Positions 43,302 through 53,887 of a stretch of 64,000 bases of DNA are shown here, one piece after another. The position numbers were made by a program, and so were the translations under genes. Source of the DNA: Platycnemis pennipes (taxonomy: Eukaryota; Arthropoda; Insecta; Odonata; Platycnemididae); the NCBI GenBank assembly GCA_933228895.1, contig OW121850.1:34915773-34979772 (forward strand). Direction: 5' to 3'. Each line of letters opens with the position of its first letter. The stretch's first letter is position 1. Below the pieces are notes generated by a model. It ran no database searches, was not told where the DNA came from, and was given only the letters and a program-made list of their open reading frames with translations.

Positions 43302-44995
43302 ATTTCCTGTAATGGTATTGAAAAATTACTTAAAGATATAAGCCCCAACAAATCTCCTGGCCCTGATCAAATTCCCTCCCGCGTATATAGAGAGTTAGCA
43401 TCCGAAATTTCCCCCTACCTTAAAATAGTATTTAATAAATCCCTGACCGAACACGTCGTACCGATGGACTGGAAAGCAGCCGATGTAACACCCATTTTTA
43501 AAAGTGGCGATAGGGAGCAGCCATCTAACTACAGACCTATGTCCCTCACATCCATTTCATGCAAGCTCCTAGAACATTTAATTGTCAGTTCAGTCATGGG
43601 ACACCTAGATAGCCAGAATTTATTGTCCAATGTCCAGCATGGCTTCCGAAAGAGCAGATCGTGTGAAACCCAACTTGCTCTCTTTTCCCACGATATTTTA
43701 GTTTCTGGCGAAAATAATATTCCAGTGGATGCTATATTTCTCGACTTCAAGAAGGCTTTTGACAAGGTTTCTCACAGCAAACTAATTTTAAAGTTAAAAT
43801 CTTATGGGTTAGACAGTAGCATTATATCATGGATTAATGATTTTCTGCATGATCGGGTTCAAAGGGTTGTTTTGGACGGTGTTACCTCACCGGAAATTGA
43901 AGTCACTTCGAGTGTCCCACAAGGTAGTGTGATAGGTCCACTCCTGTTCCTTCTGTACATTAATGATATCAGTAAGGTGGTAAAAAGTAAGCTTCGTCTA
44001 TTTGCCGATGACGCAGTTGTGTACAGGGAAATTCTAAGCCCAAACGATAAGCAATATTTAAATGATGACTTACAAGCAATCGAAAATTGGTGTGATACAT
44101 GGCAGTTAGAATTAAACTTTAAGAAATGTCTTGTAATGAATTTTTGAAAAAAGAGTAGTTCTCCTCCTACCTCTTACAAAATAAGTAATAATAAAATAAC
44201 AAACGTGGAATCCATTAAATATCTTGGAATAAGACTGACACATGATCTTTCCTGGGGTAAACACATTCGTGAAATAATGGGTCAAGCGAATCGCAAACTG
44301 GGTTTCATCAAAAGAGTATTGGGTAAATGTGACGATCATGTACGAGAAATCAGCTACTTTTCCCTTGTTAGACCTCATTTGGAATATGCTGCCAGTGTAT
44401 GGGATCCCTACGAAATCGGTCTAAGTAATGAACTTGAACGTGTGCAGCGAAGATCGGCAAGATTTGTAAAGGGACGATACGATAATTATGTTAGCGTAAC
44501 CAGTCTATTAAATGAATTGAAATGGGAATCATTACCAGATCGCAGGTTGAAATTTAGACTTAATCTGTTCCACAAATTCCAAGGCAATATTTTCAGTGAT
44601 GATGTTAAAAATATTTTACGAACCCCAACTTACTATGGCAGACTGGACCATAATCATAAAGTTAGAGAAATTGATTGCCGAATTGACCGATTCAAAATGT
44701 CCTTTTTCCCTCGCACAATAAGAGATACGAATAACGGTAAATATGTCCTATCGGAGAGTAGCAATGAATAGCATTGGTAGCTGCATGTTGGTATGAGTAC
44801 TTAAAGCTAACCCTACTAACAGAATGTTTTTGCATGCTTGCTTTGCAATTTCTATCTTTTTTAAATAGTGTAGTTCTGACTACTATATTAATACTATTCC
44901 TTTTTAATGCATGGTATGTAGTGCATGTTTGGTGAGCAATCACCCCCCTGCCACACACCCTTGTGGTGGCTTGCAGGGTAGAATGTAGATGTAGA
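43302..44995 (+). pseudogene. Family A LINE copy, right part: RT, C-terminal region and tail
   Basis: Resumes at ATTTCCTGTAATGG (ISCNGIEKLLKDISPNKSPG) and runs through PMDWKAADVTPIFKSGDREQ, AIFLDFKKAFDK, a TSSVPQGSVIGP variant and FADDAVVYREI to MNF, where TGG is TGA (44145-44147). The same frame then continues to VESIKYLGIRLTHDLSW and ends LSESSNE with the stop at 44769-44771. 3' UTR, hairpin and tail reach 44995. The lesion is a single nonsense codon. Confidence 0.9.
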
Positions 44996-45001
44996 TGTTC
45001 T

Positions 45002-46019
45002 CTATGACTTGTTTGGAGGTTGAGGTGGAGGAGCGCCTATGCATACGGGCCTTAATCTCGGTTGGAATGAGGATCACGATTATTACGAATTGTTGCTTCT
45101 TTGCGTGACGTACTCCGTGCATTTCCGTGCATGTCTGTACTTGGAATATATATTTTTTTCATCGCTATAATTCATAACTTTTTCTATTCCAAGCTCTTCA
45201 AAGTTAAGCCTGATTCACACGGTGCATTTATTTCCGTAATGGATTTGTTGCGTGGAGTGCTGATGGATGCCGTGCATGCTCGCTTGCTGGAAACGCTGAC
45301 TGCTGCGGGCTGCCCTGACGGCTAGCTTGATTTTTAGGTTAGGTTCTGTGCTATTTTCCTTGCGTATTTTGCTGATGGCTATTGTTGCCGGCCAATCATC
45401 GTTCAGATTTGCATCACGTGATCAAAATAAAGGTTCTGCCTGGTTCTACTTATAATAGCATTGCATGGTCGATAATTTGTTTAGAAATGAGTGCAAATCT
45501 ATAGAATAGGGATCAAATTGTGGTGATTATCGAAGCATATAGAGACGAAACTTGTTTATATGCTGTTCTTAATCGGTGCTATCACAATAAACATCTTCGT
45601 GCTGAGGCTCTAAGAAGAGTGAGCAAGGAGGATAACTCGCTACGGGTGAACCGACAACCATCAGAGAAGCCAGCTTAGCGGCCACCTTCGTCGCCCGCTG
45701 AGTAACACGCACGAAATCCAGTAAGGAAAAACGCACCGTGTGAACTGGGCATTATAGTCAAAAAAAGTCTGAACCCACGTGATCAAAGTTTACCTTTCTT
45801 TTTTTTTATCTTGGCTTGTTAAAGGTTGAAGTTTTCCAAATTATTCAGTTGGAATTTGTAACTTTTCCACGATTTAAATTGTACGTGCAACGAACGTGTA
45901 GAACGTTATGACCCAGGTATAAGGTATGATTGCACCTGACAATGATTCAAGGAGTTGAAACATACAACACAAAATGCATTGGTAAAAAGTGCAATTGAGG
46001 CAACCGACGTTTATTATGA
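45002..46019. other. No recognisable gene
   Basis: Unique sequence between two LINE nests. The frame at 45101-45325 is unrecognised. Confidence 0.45.
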
Positions 46020-46164
46020 TTAATGTTTTATTACGATCAATTCTTCTATCTATTTTATATATCTACGATTTGGGAACCGTAGTTGGTTACTTGGTAAAAG
46101 CTGAGACTTTTTGTAGACGATGCGGTCGTCAGGGGTATATCAAATAATAATCGATACTAAATAA
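46020..46164 (+). pseudogene. Family B LINE, first block of a nested host element
   Basis: Decayed RT palm: ILYIYDLGTVVGYLVK, then LRLFVDDAVV (an FADD-type active site as FVDD) and RGISNNN. The copy is split here by an insertion and continues at about 46757. Confidence 0.65.
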
Positions 46165-46756
46165 TCAAATTATTCTCTGCGGGTGTTGTATTAACACCTA
46201 AGACACTATTACGGCATAGACGCGAATCCAGTGCTGCCTTACGCCCCTGGAGACATCGAGTCTGTCATGGAGAACGATAAGTGTAAGATCTGGTGGTATT
46301 ATTCCTTCTCCACCACCTTTGGTGGCGACGAAGCCTGATTACGTTCTCCTCGACAATCTTTCGCATGCCATGTTCGTGATCGAGTTTTCGGCACCGGCCG
46401 AAACGAACATGGCAGCGAAGGAGATAGAAAAAAGGACTAAATGTCAAGATCTGCTGTGCGAACTCCGGCAAATGTACGCAGGATACTCTGTGAAATTGGT
46501 AGTCCTCATCGTGGGCGTGCTTGGTGGTGTCAGAGCTCACTGGTTGACAATCTCAAGTTCATCCGGGCGTGCAGGGCGCGAGCGGATGCACTTGCAAGTG
46601 CAATGCAGAAGGCTGTCCTTCTCGGGTCCCTCCACCTGTTTCGTGCGCATGACCCTCATGCTGGGTAGCCACCTGTCCACGGTGGCGGACGTGGCTACCC
46701 TTAGGCGCGACCCCTCTATGACGGCAACGAAACCTGATGCTAGCCGGAGACTCGGA
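46165..46756 (+). mobile_element. Insertion in the B copy carrying an RT-element C-terminal domain remnant
   Basis: 46289-46540 reads SPPPLVATKPDYVLLD, MFVIEFSAPAETN, KEIEKRTKCQDLLCELRQMY and KLVVLIVGVLGGVRAH. After a frameshift, SLVDNLKFIRACRARADALA and SAMQKAVLLGSLHLFRAHD end at 46668. The PD...E.S...KxxKY.DL..EL layout resembles the PD-(D/E)XK-like C-terminal nuclease region of R2/R4-type LINEs. That family match is from memory of the pattern and moderate. Insertion ends are placed only by the gap in the B alignment. Confidence 0.55.
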
Positions 46757-47155
46757 GGAGGATTTAGATGCAATTCAAGGGTGTTGTCACAAATGGAAGT
46801 TAAAACTAAACCTAAAGTAGTGTGTAGGTTTTAATTTTTGGAAGAGGGATAATTCGTTAGAGCGATCGTATTGCATTAGTAAAACGAAATTGAAAGTGTA
46901 GAATCCCTACGGTACATGGGAGTAACAATACTAAATATTTATCGTGGGGAAAGCACATCCGGGACAAATTTGGCCAAGCCAAGAAAGCTAGGTTTCATCA
47001 AAAGAATACTTGCTAGGGAAATGTGACGAGAAGACAAAGGAGTGATATTACTTTTCATTAGGCCCCACCTAGAATACTCAGGCAGTGTATGGTATCCGAA
47101 TGGATTAGATTTGATCAGAGAGCTAGACGGTGTGCCGCGTAGAGCAGCTAGGTTT
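46757..47155 (+). pseudogene. Family B LINE, second block
   Basis: EEDLDAIQGCCHKWKLKLN, NFWKRDNS, SLRYMGVTILN, KLGFIKRIL, KERCYFSL and LEYSGSVWYPNGLDLIRELD in several frames. It ends at CTAGGTTT, the target of the family A insertion, and continues at 50966. Confidence 0.75.
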
Positions 47156-50100
47156 CGCTTCCTATGGATGTCGCCGAGATTCCTGCAGCCGGCCCCGTAG
47201 CTACTCCGAGAGCTCTACCGAGGAGAAGCCGTCAGAGTGGGAAGGGGGGGATGCTAGTGATAGGGAGTAGTAACGTTCGGCGTGTTATGGCTCCTTTGCG
47301 GAGAAGGGCAGACCGTGAGGGTGTTAGCCAGGGCTTAACGTCTTGGTGCATCCCCAGTGGCGGTATTCCTCAGATGACGAAGGCGATGGGAGCGGCGGTT
47401 GCGGGCACGAAGTGCTCTAGGCTGCAGGTCGTGGCCCATGTAGGCGTCAACGATGCCACCGACCGCAGACCCGAGGAGATTCTGCATTCCTTCAAGGAAT
47501 TGAACTCTGAGGTGAAGCGGGTAAGTGAAGTCGCGGGCGTTGAACTGGCGCTATCGATTTGTAGTCTGGTCCCGAGGATCGATCGTGGACCTCTGATTTG
47601 GCGTCGAGTGGTAGACATAAATCAGAGGCTACGCCGTTTCTGTAAGGACATTGGAGCCTCCTTCGTTGACCTTCAGCCGTCGCTTCGGTCGTGTAGACAC
47701 CCTTTAAACCGCTCTGGAGTTCATTACACTCCGGACGCCGCCAAACGCGTGGCGGATAGGATATTAGATCATTGCAGGCCTTTTTTTAGGGTAGATGGTA
47801 GGGTAGAGAGTAAGTCATGTAGTGGGGTAAATAACTTCTCGTTGCCAGTCACTTTATCGGCTAACTTTCATGAAAACAGTATTGAGCCTCAAAAAACTTC
47901 AGACATGACCACAGCTCTCCCAAGTAACGGTAATAATATTCGAGATGAAAATATTTCAGTAACAGTAGTTAATTGCCGAAGTTTTAAAAACAAGATACCT
48001 GAGTTCCATCACCTTATACACACTACTGATGCAGATGTAATTATAGGAACTGAAAGTTGGCTGACGGATGACATTTCTGATTCAGAAATATTCCCCAAAT
48101 CTTTTAAAATATATAGAAAAGATAGACATAACAGAGCAGGTGGTGGTGTTTTCATTGCAGTCAAGAACTCAATAATTAGCAAAGCAGTAATATTTCCCGA
48201 TAACCCCTTAGAATGTGTTTGGTGTTCATTAACATGCCCTAAATCCAAATCCATATCTGTCTGCGCATTCTATAGGCCCCCAAACACTGATATTGAGTCA
48301 ATATTAGAACTGGGAAAGCAGATAAATTCTATAACGTCCCGTAACAGTGAGCGTAATATAATAATAGGTGGCGATTTCAATGCACCATCAATAGACTGGA
48401 GAACTCACTGCTTCATAGCCGGAGGAAGGGACAAAGACATCTATGAGCCTCTATTAGATGTGTTCTCCAACAACTCCCTACAACAATTAGCTACAGCACC
48501 TAATAGAGGGGATAATATTCTTGATTTACTGGCAACCAACATCCCACAACAAGTTACTAAGATTGACACGGTTGATGGAATCAGTGACCACAGAGTTATA
48601 ACAGCAAACTTCTCACTAACTTTAGACAAAAATTTTAAACAAAAGAGAAAGATTTATATTTTTAAAAGAGATGACTTTCCTAGCTTTAAAATTTATTTAA
48701 GAGATTCCTTATCGGAATTTAAAAAGTCTTCCATCAACTTATGTACGGAGGGATCCTGGAAGTCGTTCATTAATATCATGAGCTCTGGGATCAATAGATA
48801 TATCCCATGTAAATTTAAAAAAGAAAGCACTGAACCTAGGTGGTACAATGCCGAAGTGAGAAAATCCCTGAGACGGCAGCGAAAATGTCATGCTAAAATG
48901 AAAAGAAATAGTAAATATATGCCCACTGATGAGCGTAATGTAATAATTGAAAATTATAAAATTTCAAAATCCACTGCAAAGACAGCCCTTAGCAATGCAT
49001 TCGTGGGATTCAAAAGAAAAACACTTGGGGAACAACTGAAGGAAAATCCAAAAGTCTTCTGGTCATACGTTAGGGAGGTGCAAGGCCATAAGTTTACCGT
49101 CCATTCACTAAAAAATGATAAGGGGGAAATGGCCACAAACACTCTTGACAAAGTTAACTTGCTTAATGCCTTCTTCCAAACCGTTTTTAACCCACCTTCA
49201 GACGATCCAACTGTCGTGCTACCTGACCTCTTTCAGAGGCTGATGCCACCAATAGAAATATCCTGTAATGGTATTGAAAAGTTACTCAAAGATATAAGCC
49301 CCAACAAATCTCCTGGCCCTGATCAAATTCCCTCCCGCGTGTATAGAGAGTTAGCTTCCAAAATTTCTCCCTACCTTCAAATAGTATTTAACAAATCCCT
49401 CAGTGAACACGTCGTACCGATGGACTGGAAAGTAGCCGATGTAACACCCATTTTTAAAAGTGGTGATAGGGAGCAGCCATCTAACTACAGACGCTACAGA
49501 CCAATATCTCTCACATCCATTTCATGCAAGATCCTAGAACATATAATTGTCAGTTCAGTCATGGGGCACCTAGATAGCCAGAATTTGTTGTCCAACTTTC
49601 AGCATGGCTTCCGGAAGAGCAGATCATGTGAAACTCAACTTGCTCTCTTTTCCCACGATATTTTAGTTTCTGGCGAAAATAATATTCCAGTGGATGCTGT
49701 TTTTCTAGATTTCAAAAAAGCTTTTGACAAGGTGTCTCATACCAAACTAATTCTGAAATTAAAATCTTATGGGCTATACAGTGACATTATATCATGGATA
49801 ACTGATTTTCTGCATGATCGGGTTCAAAGGGTTGTTTTGGACGGTGTTACCTCACCGGAAATTGAAGTCACTTCGAGTGTCCCACAAGGTAGTGTGATAG
49901 GTCCACTCCTGTTCCTTCTGTACATTAATGATATCAGTAAGGTGGTAAAAAGTAAGCTTCGTCTATTTGCCGATGACGCAGTTGTGTACAGGGAAATTCT
50001 AAGCCCAAACGATAAGCAATATTTAAATGATGACTTACAAGCAATCGAAAATTGGTGTGATACATGGCAGTTAGAATTAAACTTTAAGAAATGTCTTGTA

Positions 50101-50965
50101 ATGAATTTTTGAAAAAAGAGTAGTTCTCCTCCTAGCACATACAAAATAAGTAATAATAAAATAACAAACGTGGAATCCATTAAATATCTTGGAATAAGAC
50201 TGACACATGATCTTTCCTGGGGTAAACATATACGTGAAATAATGGGTCAAGCTAATCGTAAACTGGGTTTCATCAAAAGAGTATTGGGTAAATGTGACGA
50301 TCATGTACGAGAAATCAGCTACTTTTCCCTTGTTAGACCTCATTTGGAATATGCTGCCAGTGTATGGGATCCCTACGAAATCGGTCTAAGTAATGAACTT
50401 GAACGTGTGCAGCGAAGATCGGCAAGATTTGTAAAGGGACGATACGATAATTATGTTAGCGTAACCAGTCTATTAAATGAATTGAAATGGGAATCATTGT
50501 CAGATCGCAGGTTGAAATTTAGACTTTAATCTCTTAAACAAATTCCAAGGCAATATTTTCAGTGATGAAGTTAAAAATATTTTACGAACCCCAACTTACT
50601 ATGGCAGGCTGGACCATATTCATAAAGTTAGAGGAAATGATTGCCGAACTGATAGATTCAAAATGTCCTTTTTCCCTCGAACAATTAGATATACGAATAA
50701 CGGTAAATATGTCCTATCAGAGAGTAGCAATGAATAGCATTGGTAGCTGCATGTTGGTATGAGTACTTAAAGCTAACCCTACTAACAGAATGTTTTTGCA
50801 TGTTTGCTTAGCAATTTGTATCTTTTTTTTAATAGTGTTGTTCTGACTACTATATTAATACTATTCCTTTTTAATGCATGATATGTAGTGCATGTTTGGT
50901 GAGAAATCACCCCCTGCCACACACCCTCGTGGTGGCTTGCAGGGTATTATGTAGATGTAGATGTA
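47156..50965 (+). mobile_element. Longest family A LINE copy, nested in a family B copy
   Basis: A 3.8 kb plus-strand insertion flanked by GGTTT (47151-47155 and 50966-50970; TAGGTTT matches if the tail is included). It carries an SGNH-like domain, endonuclease, RT, C-terminal region, 3' UTR, hairpin and a (TAGATG)n tail. Whether the 5' end is the element's true start or a truncation cannot be told, because no longer copy is present. Confidence 0.93.
47164..50737 (+). pseudogene. SGNH-hydrolase-like + endonuclease + RT polyprotein, two late lesions
   Basis: A 982-codon open frame to 50112. Residues 30-205 resemble an SGNH/GDSL hydrolase: VIGSSNVRRV (Ser36 in block I, GDS altered to GSS), Gly67 (block II), HVGVND (Asn96, block III) and SGVHYTPDAA (His187, block V, with Ser in place of the usual Asp). 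The AP-type endonuclease spans about 265-490 (VVNCRS, GTESWL, GGDFNAPSIDW, GISDHR). RT follows with AVFLDFKKAFDK and FADDAVVYREI. There is no stop between the SGNH-like domain and the endonuclease. In CR1/L2 elements an esterase domain normally sits in a separate ORF1. TGG to TGA ends the frame at 50110-50112. Downstream the same frame reopens (SIKYLGIRLTHDLSW) until an extra T near 50524 shifts it, with the family stop at 50735-50737. The first ATG is chosen only because it lies 8 bases inside the element. Confidence 0.88.
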
Positions 50966-51455
50966 GGTTTGTTAAAAGGTGTTACGATAGGTTTAGTAGT
51001 GTTTCAGAATTAATAGAAGAATTAGATTGGGAATCACTATAAGATAGTAGGTTAAAATACAGATTCAATCTATGACGGAAATTTAAAACGGTTAGCTTGG
51101 CTGAAGATGTTAGGTATATATTAAGAACCCCTGTGTATTATGCTGGATTTGACCATATTAATGACATTAGAGAGATAGATTGTCGTACCGATAGATTTAA
51201 AATGTCATTTTTCCCGCTTGCCAAGGGCAGCATAGCAAAGGATGGGCCGGTGAAATATTATTATGCTGTAGAGGTAGGTCTTAGTTGCATGTTTAGCATT
51301 GCATGACAGATCTTAGTTGCATGGTATCTCTTAGTTGCATGACCGCATGGCTTGGTAGCTCTTAGTTGCACGTAAACGGTGCAAGTTTGTTGATCTTCAC
51401 CCCATGCTACACTCCCTCGCGGTGGCTCGTAGGGTATTCCGTGGCTGTAGATGCA
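50966..51455 (+). pseudogene. Family B LINE, third block with 3' tail
   Basis: Resumes at GGTTTGTTAAAAGGTGTTAC, then SELIEELDWESL, AEDVRYILRTPVYYAGFDHI and EIDCRTDRFKMSFFP, a 3' UTR with repeated CTTAGTTGCATG, and TTGATCTTCACCCC, the hairpin and GGCTGTAGATG. With 46020-46164 and 46757-47155 it forms one B copy carrying two insertions. Confidence 0.8.
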
Positions 51456-52054
51456 CATAAATTTATCGGAGCAAATGTAGATTTCACAATTATAATAATT
51501 GCGTTTTAATTATTGACAAAGTGGCAAGTTATCTACTTTTAATTAACCTGGGGAATAAGTGTTTGAATGCTTTGCTTGTGAATTTCAAGAGGTCCTTTCA
51601 TGACTTATAGACACTCTTTTCTTAAAGCTGGAACCACATACGCCCGTGGGAGTAGATACTACAGGAGGACTAAGCTGTCCAGGTGATTTCTGTTTTCATG
51701 ATTGGAGGACGTCATGGGTGAGTTGTTATAGGTTATCTTTTTATAAATTGATGTGCTTATTTGAGCGCAGTAATTTATTCAGTATACTACCATTCATCTC
51801 TGGCACTGGAGGAATGGAACCGTTCGAATATCTTTCAGGAAGGAATATCTTTTATACTTATAAGGACTTAAGAAAAATGGGGGGGGGGGTAAAGTTGCCA
51901 GGCTGGGTACAATAAGTCTCGTTCTTAGATAATAAGAGTAGATAATGTGCATTTTGGGGATTTTTGCATTTCTGCATGAACAATCAAGTGATAAATACCT
52001 GTATATAGTTTTTCTAAAATATCAACTTAAATTTGATAATAAAGTGAATTTATT
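51456..52054. other. No recognisable gene
   Basis: Unique sequence. The frame at 51646-51915 crosses a run of G (51880-51889) and is unrecognised. Confidence 0.45.
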
Positions 52055-52059
52055 AGTAT

Positions 52060-52145
52060 TATAAATATTAAGATGTGCACGTAGTGCAGTATTGGTGATC
52101 ATTTACCCCTTCCCACATGCCCTCGAAATGGTATGGAAGAAACTC
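52060..52145 (+). mobile_element. Decayed LINE 3' tail
   Basis: TAGTGCAGTATTGGTGATC, ATTTACCCCTTCCCAC and ATGCCCTCGAAATGG fit a decayed sense hairpin. Confidence 0.45.
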
Positions 52146-52544
52146 CGTAGGTGAGGATGAAATTGAATTCATTCATCGTGATTGAAATGCTTCATTGATT
52201 GAAATTCTTTATTATTGAAAATTTTCATTATTAATGGCTGTTTACATATGTTATAGAAGATAAATAATACTTTATCATGAATCAATGCACAAAAATGATA
52301 AGGTTTGCTTTAAAACGTACGATCACTGTGGTTTTGTAACGTCGCTTATTAGAAAACTAATTTCCATCGATCCAGCCGTAACTGCGTAAGTTTGAGCTGT
52401 AAACAAGTTGGTAAAATTTTTCTTGTCACTTATCAATGAATTAGAAACATTTTGAGACCTATCTAAGAGCTCCATTTGTTCTCGAGTCATTTAATTAATT
52501 TATATTTATATCAAGTTGCATGACTCAATATAGTTGCTAGTTTA

Positions 52545-52592
52545 CATGCTAGTAGTGCATGCTTGGTGATCTTCACCCCCTGCCACACACAG
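52545..52592 (+). mobile_element. Family C LINE tail lacking its 3' end
   Basis: TAGTAGTGCATGCTTGGTG, ATCTTCACCCCCTGCCACAC and ACA, then an abrupt end within the hairpin. The loss of the 3' half is unusual, as LINE copies normally lose the 5' end. Confidence 0.6.
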
Positions 52593-52698
52593 AAGTTTAT
52601 GATATGTACATGTATGTACGTGTACATATACCGAAATATGTGGTTGATCACCCATAGATTCAGGAAGGTGAAATAATTTTACGTATTTGAATCAAATA

Positions 52699-52807
52699 CC
52701 ATTTTATTTCCACCCTAGTAACCATATTACACTGTTTTATTTCCACCCTAGTAACCATATTACACCATTTTATTTCCACCCTAGTAACCATATTACACCA
52801 TTTTATT
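52699..52807. repeat. 33 bp minisatellite, 3.3 copies
   Basis: Unit CCATTTTATTTCCACCCTAG + TAACCATATTACA at 52699, 52732 and 52765, partial at 52798. Copies differ at about two positions. Since 33 is a multiple of 3, a chance frame reads PFYFHPSNHIT repeats, but nothing suggests it is coding. Confidence 0.9.
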
Positions 52808-53264
52808 CACCTAATCAAAACCATACCTACATTATTACCTCTGCATACTTCCAATTTCACTCATGCCAATATGACCACGTACTGAGGTGAGGCAGATAAA
52901 ATCGGTGTTAAATATTTTATATTGTGATTTAATTTTGCTAGTGATATTGTCAATAATGAAATATCATGGAATAGAAACTTGGAGAACGTTTCTGTACAAG
53001 CGGAATATTTTTTTTACATGAGAACACATATCTTAATTTGATAGACACGTTTTTATTGATTAAGAGATGTTGATGATGCTAAGATTAAAAGTACTTAATT
53101 CTTACGAGTGCGATAAGTTATCATCTACTCCAATTTTAAGAGGCTACGTGAATCATGTTATCATGTGTGAATCAAGAATCATATCAATAAATTTATATGA
53201 GTACCTTCTTTGAAGATCTCGCTAAAACTCTTTATTGGGAAATAACTCACAACGCAACTACATG
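52808..53264. other. No recognisable gene
   Basis: AT-rich unique sequence between the minisatellite and a decayed LINE tail. Confidence 0.4.
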
Positions 53265-53315
53265 CACAGAGTATCATGCAGGTCACCTCGTAGGTATGTG
53301 GCAGGGGTTTTGAAA
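53265..53315 (-). mobile_element. Decayed LINE 3' tail
   Basis: GTATCATGCAGGTCACCTCG and TAGGTATGTGGCAGGGG fit the minus-strand hairpin. Confidence 0.45.
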
Positions 53316-53779
53316 ATAGTCATTGAGCAGAGAAATTGTGAGTAACCTTGAAACTTAACGTCTTCAAAAAGTATTGTACTCATAAGTATAACATTGCCAT
53401 CGTTATTAACTTGACGAGTTATTCTGTCATTTCTGGCTTTCTTTCTGCCGTTTGTTTACTGTCTCTTTGGATATTCTCAATTGTAAAACAGTCACAAGGA
53501 AAAAAGCTAAAATTTACTTATTCCTACGAATATTTAGAAAAGTCATTTAGATCGTATTAATGATGAAAATACACCTGCTAGCATAGAAATCTCATTCTTA
53601 TTGTCACAGCGCTGTAAAATACGGTAATATATTTCTGGGTTTATTGTCTTTTGATACGTGTTTTGATACAATTCTACTCTCGGTTTTGCTTGTAATAGTA
53701 AGAGGTCAACGTACATACTTTAGGATATTTTAAATTAATGCTTTGCTCTCCGTTACACTGATATATTATTTCAATAAAG
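53316..53779. other. No recognisable gene
   Basis: AT-rich unique sequence. The 70-codon frame at 53348-53560 has a hydrophobic stretch but no family I recognise. Confidence 0.4.
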
Positions 53780-53887
53780 CGCAAGCTTCCGCCGACCCTT
53801 CTGGCAGTTTCATCAGGCAATCATGGTCCTGCAGATTAAAATCATTATTACCTGACGAAGCTGTCAGATGGTTCGGCGAAAGCTCGC
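53780..53887. repeat. Fold-back element with imperfect 42 bp arms
   Basis: Arms 53780-53822 (GCGCAAGCTTCCGCCGACC...CATCAGGCAAT) and 53847-53887 (ATTACCTGACGAAGCTG...GGCGAAAGCTCGC) are imperfect inverted repeats around a 24-base centre. Both arms, read outward, contain CTGAYGA, a pairing stem and GAA(A/G), the same layout as the fold-back at 40833-41010. Confidence 0.7.

Noticed and set aside
41052..45001. Assembly artefact as the explanation for the A-in-A nest
   Set aside because: Different target duplications for inner and outer copies and diagnostic differences between them make a mis-join less likely, though long reads would settle it.
52687..52890. Repeat protein PFYFHPSNHIT
   Set aside because: The frame exists only because the minisatellite period is 33 bp. 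There is no other coding evidence.
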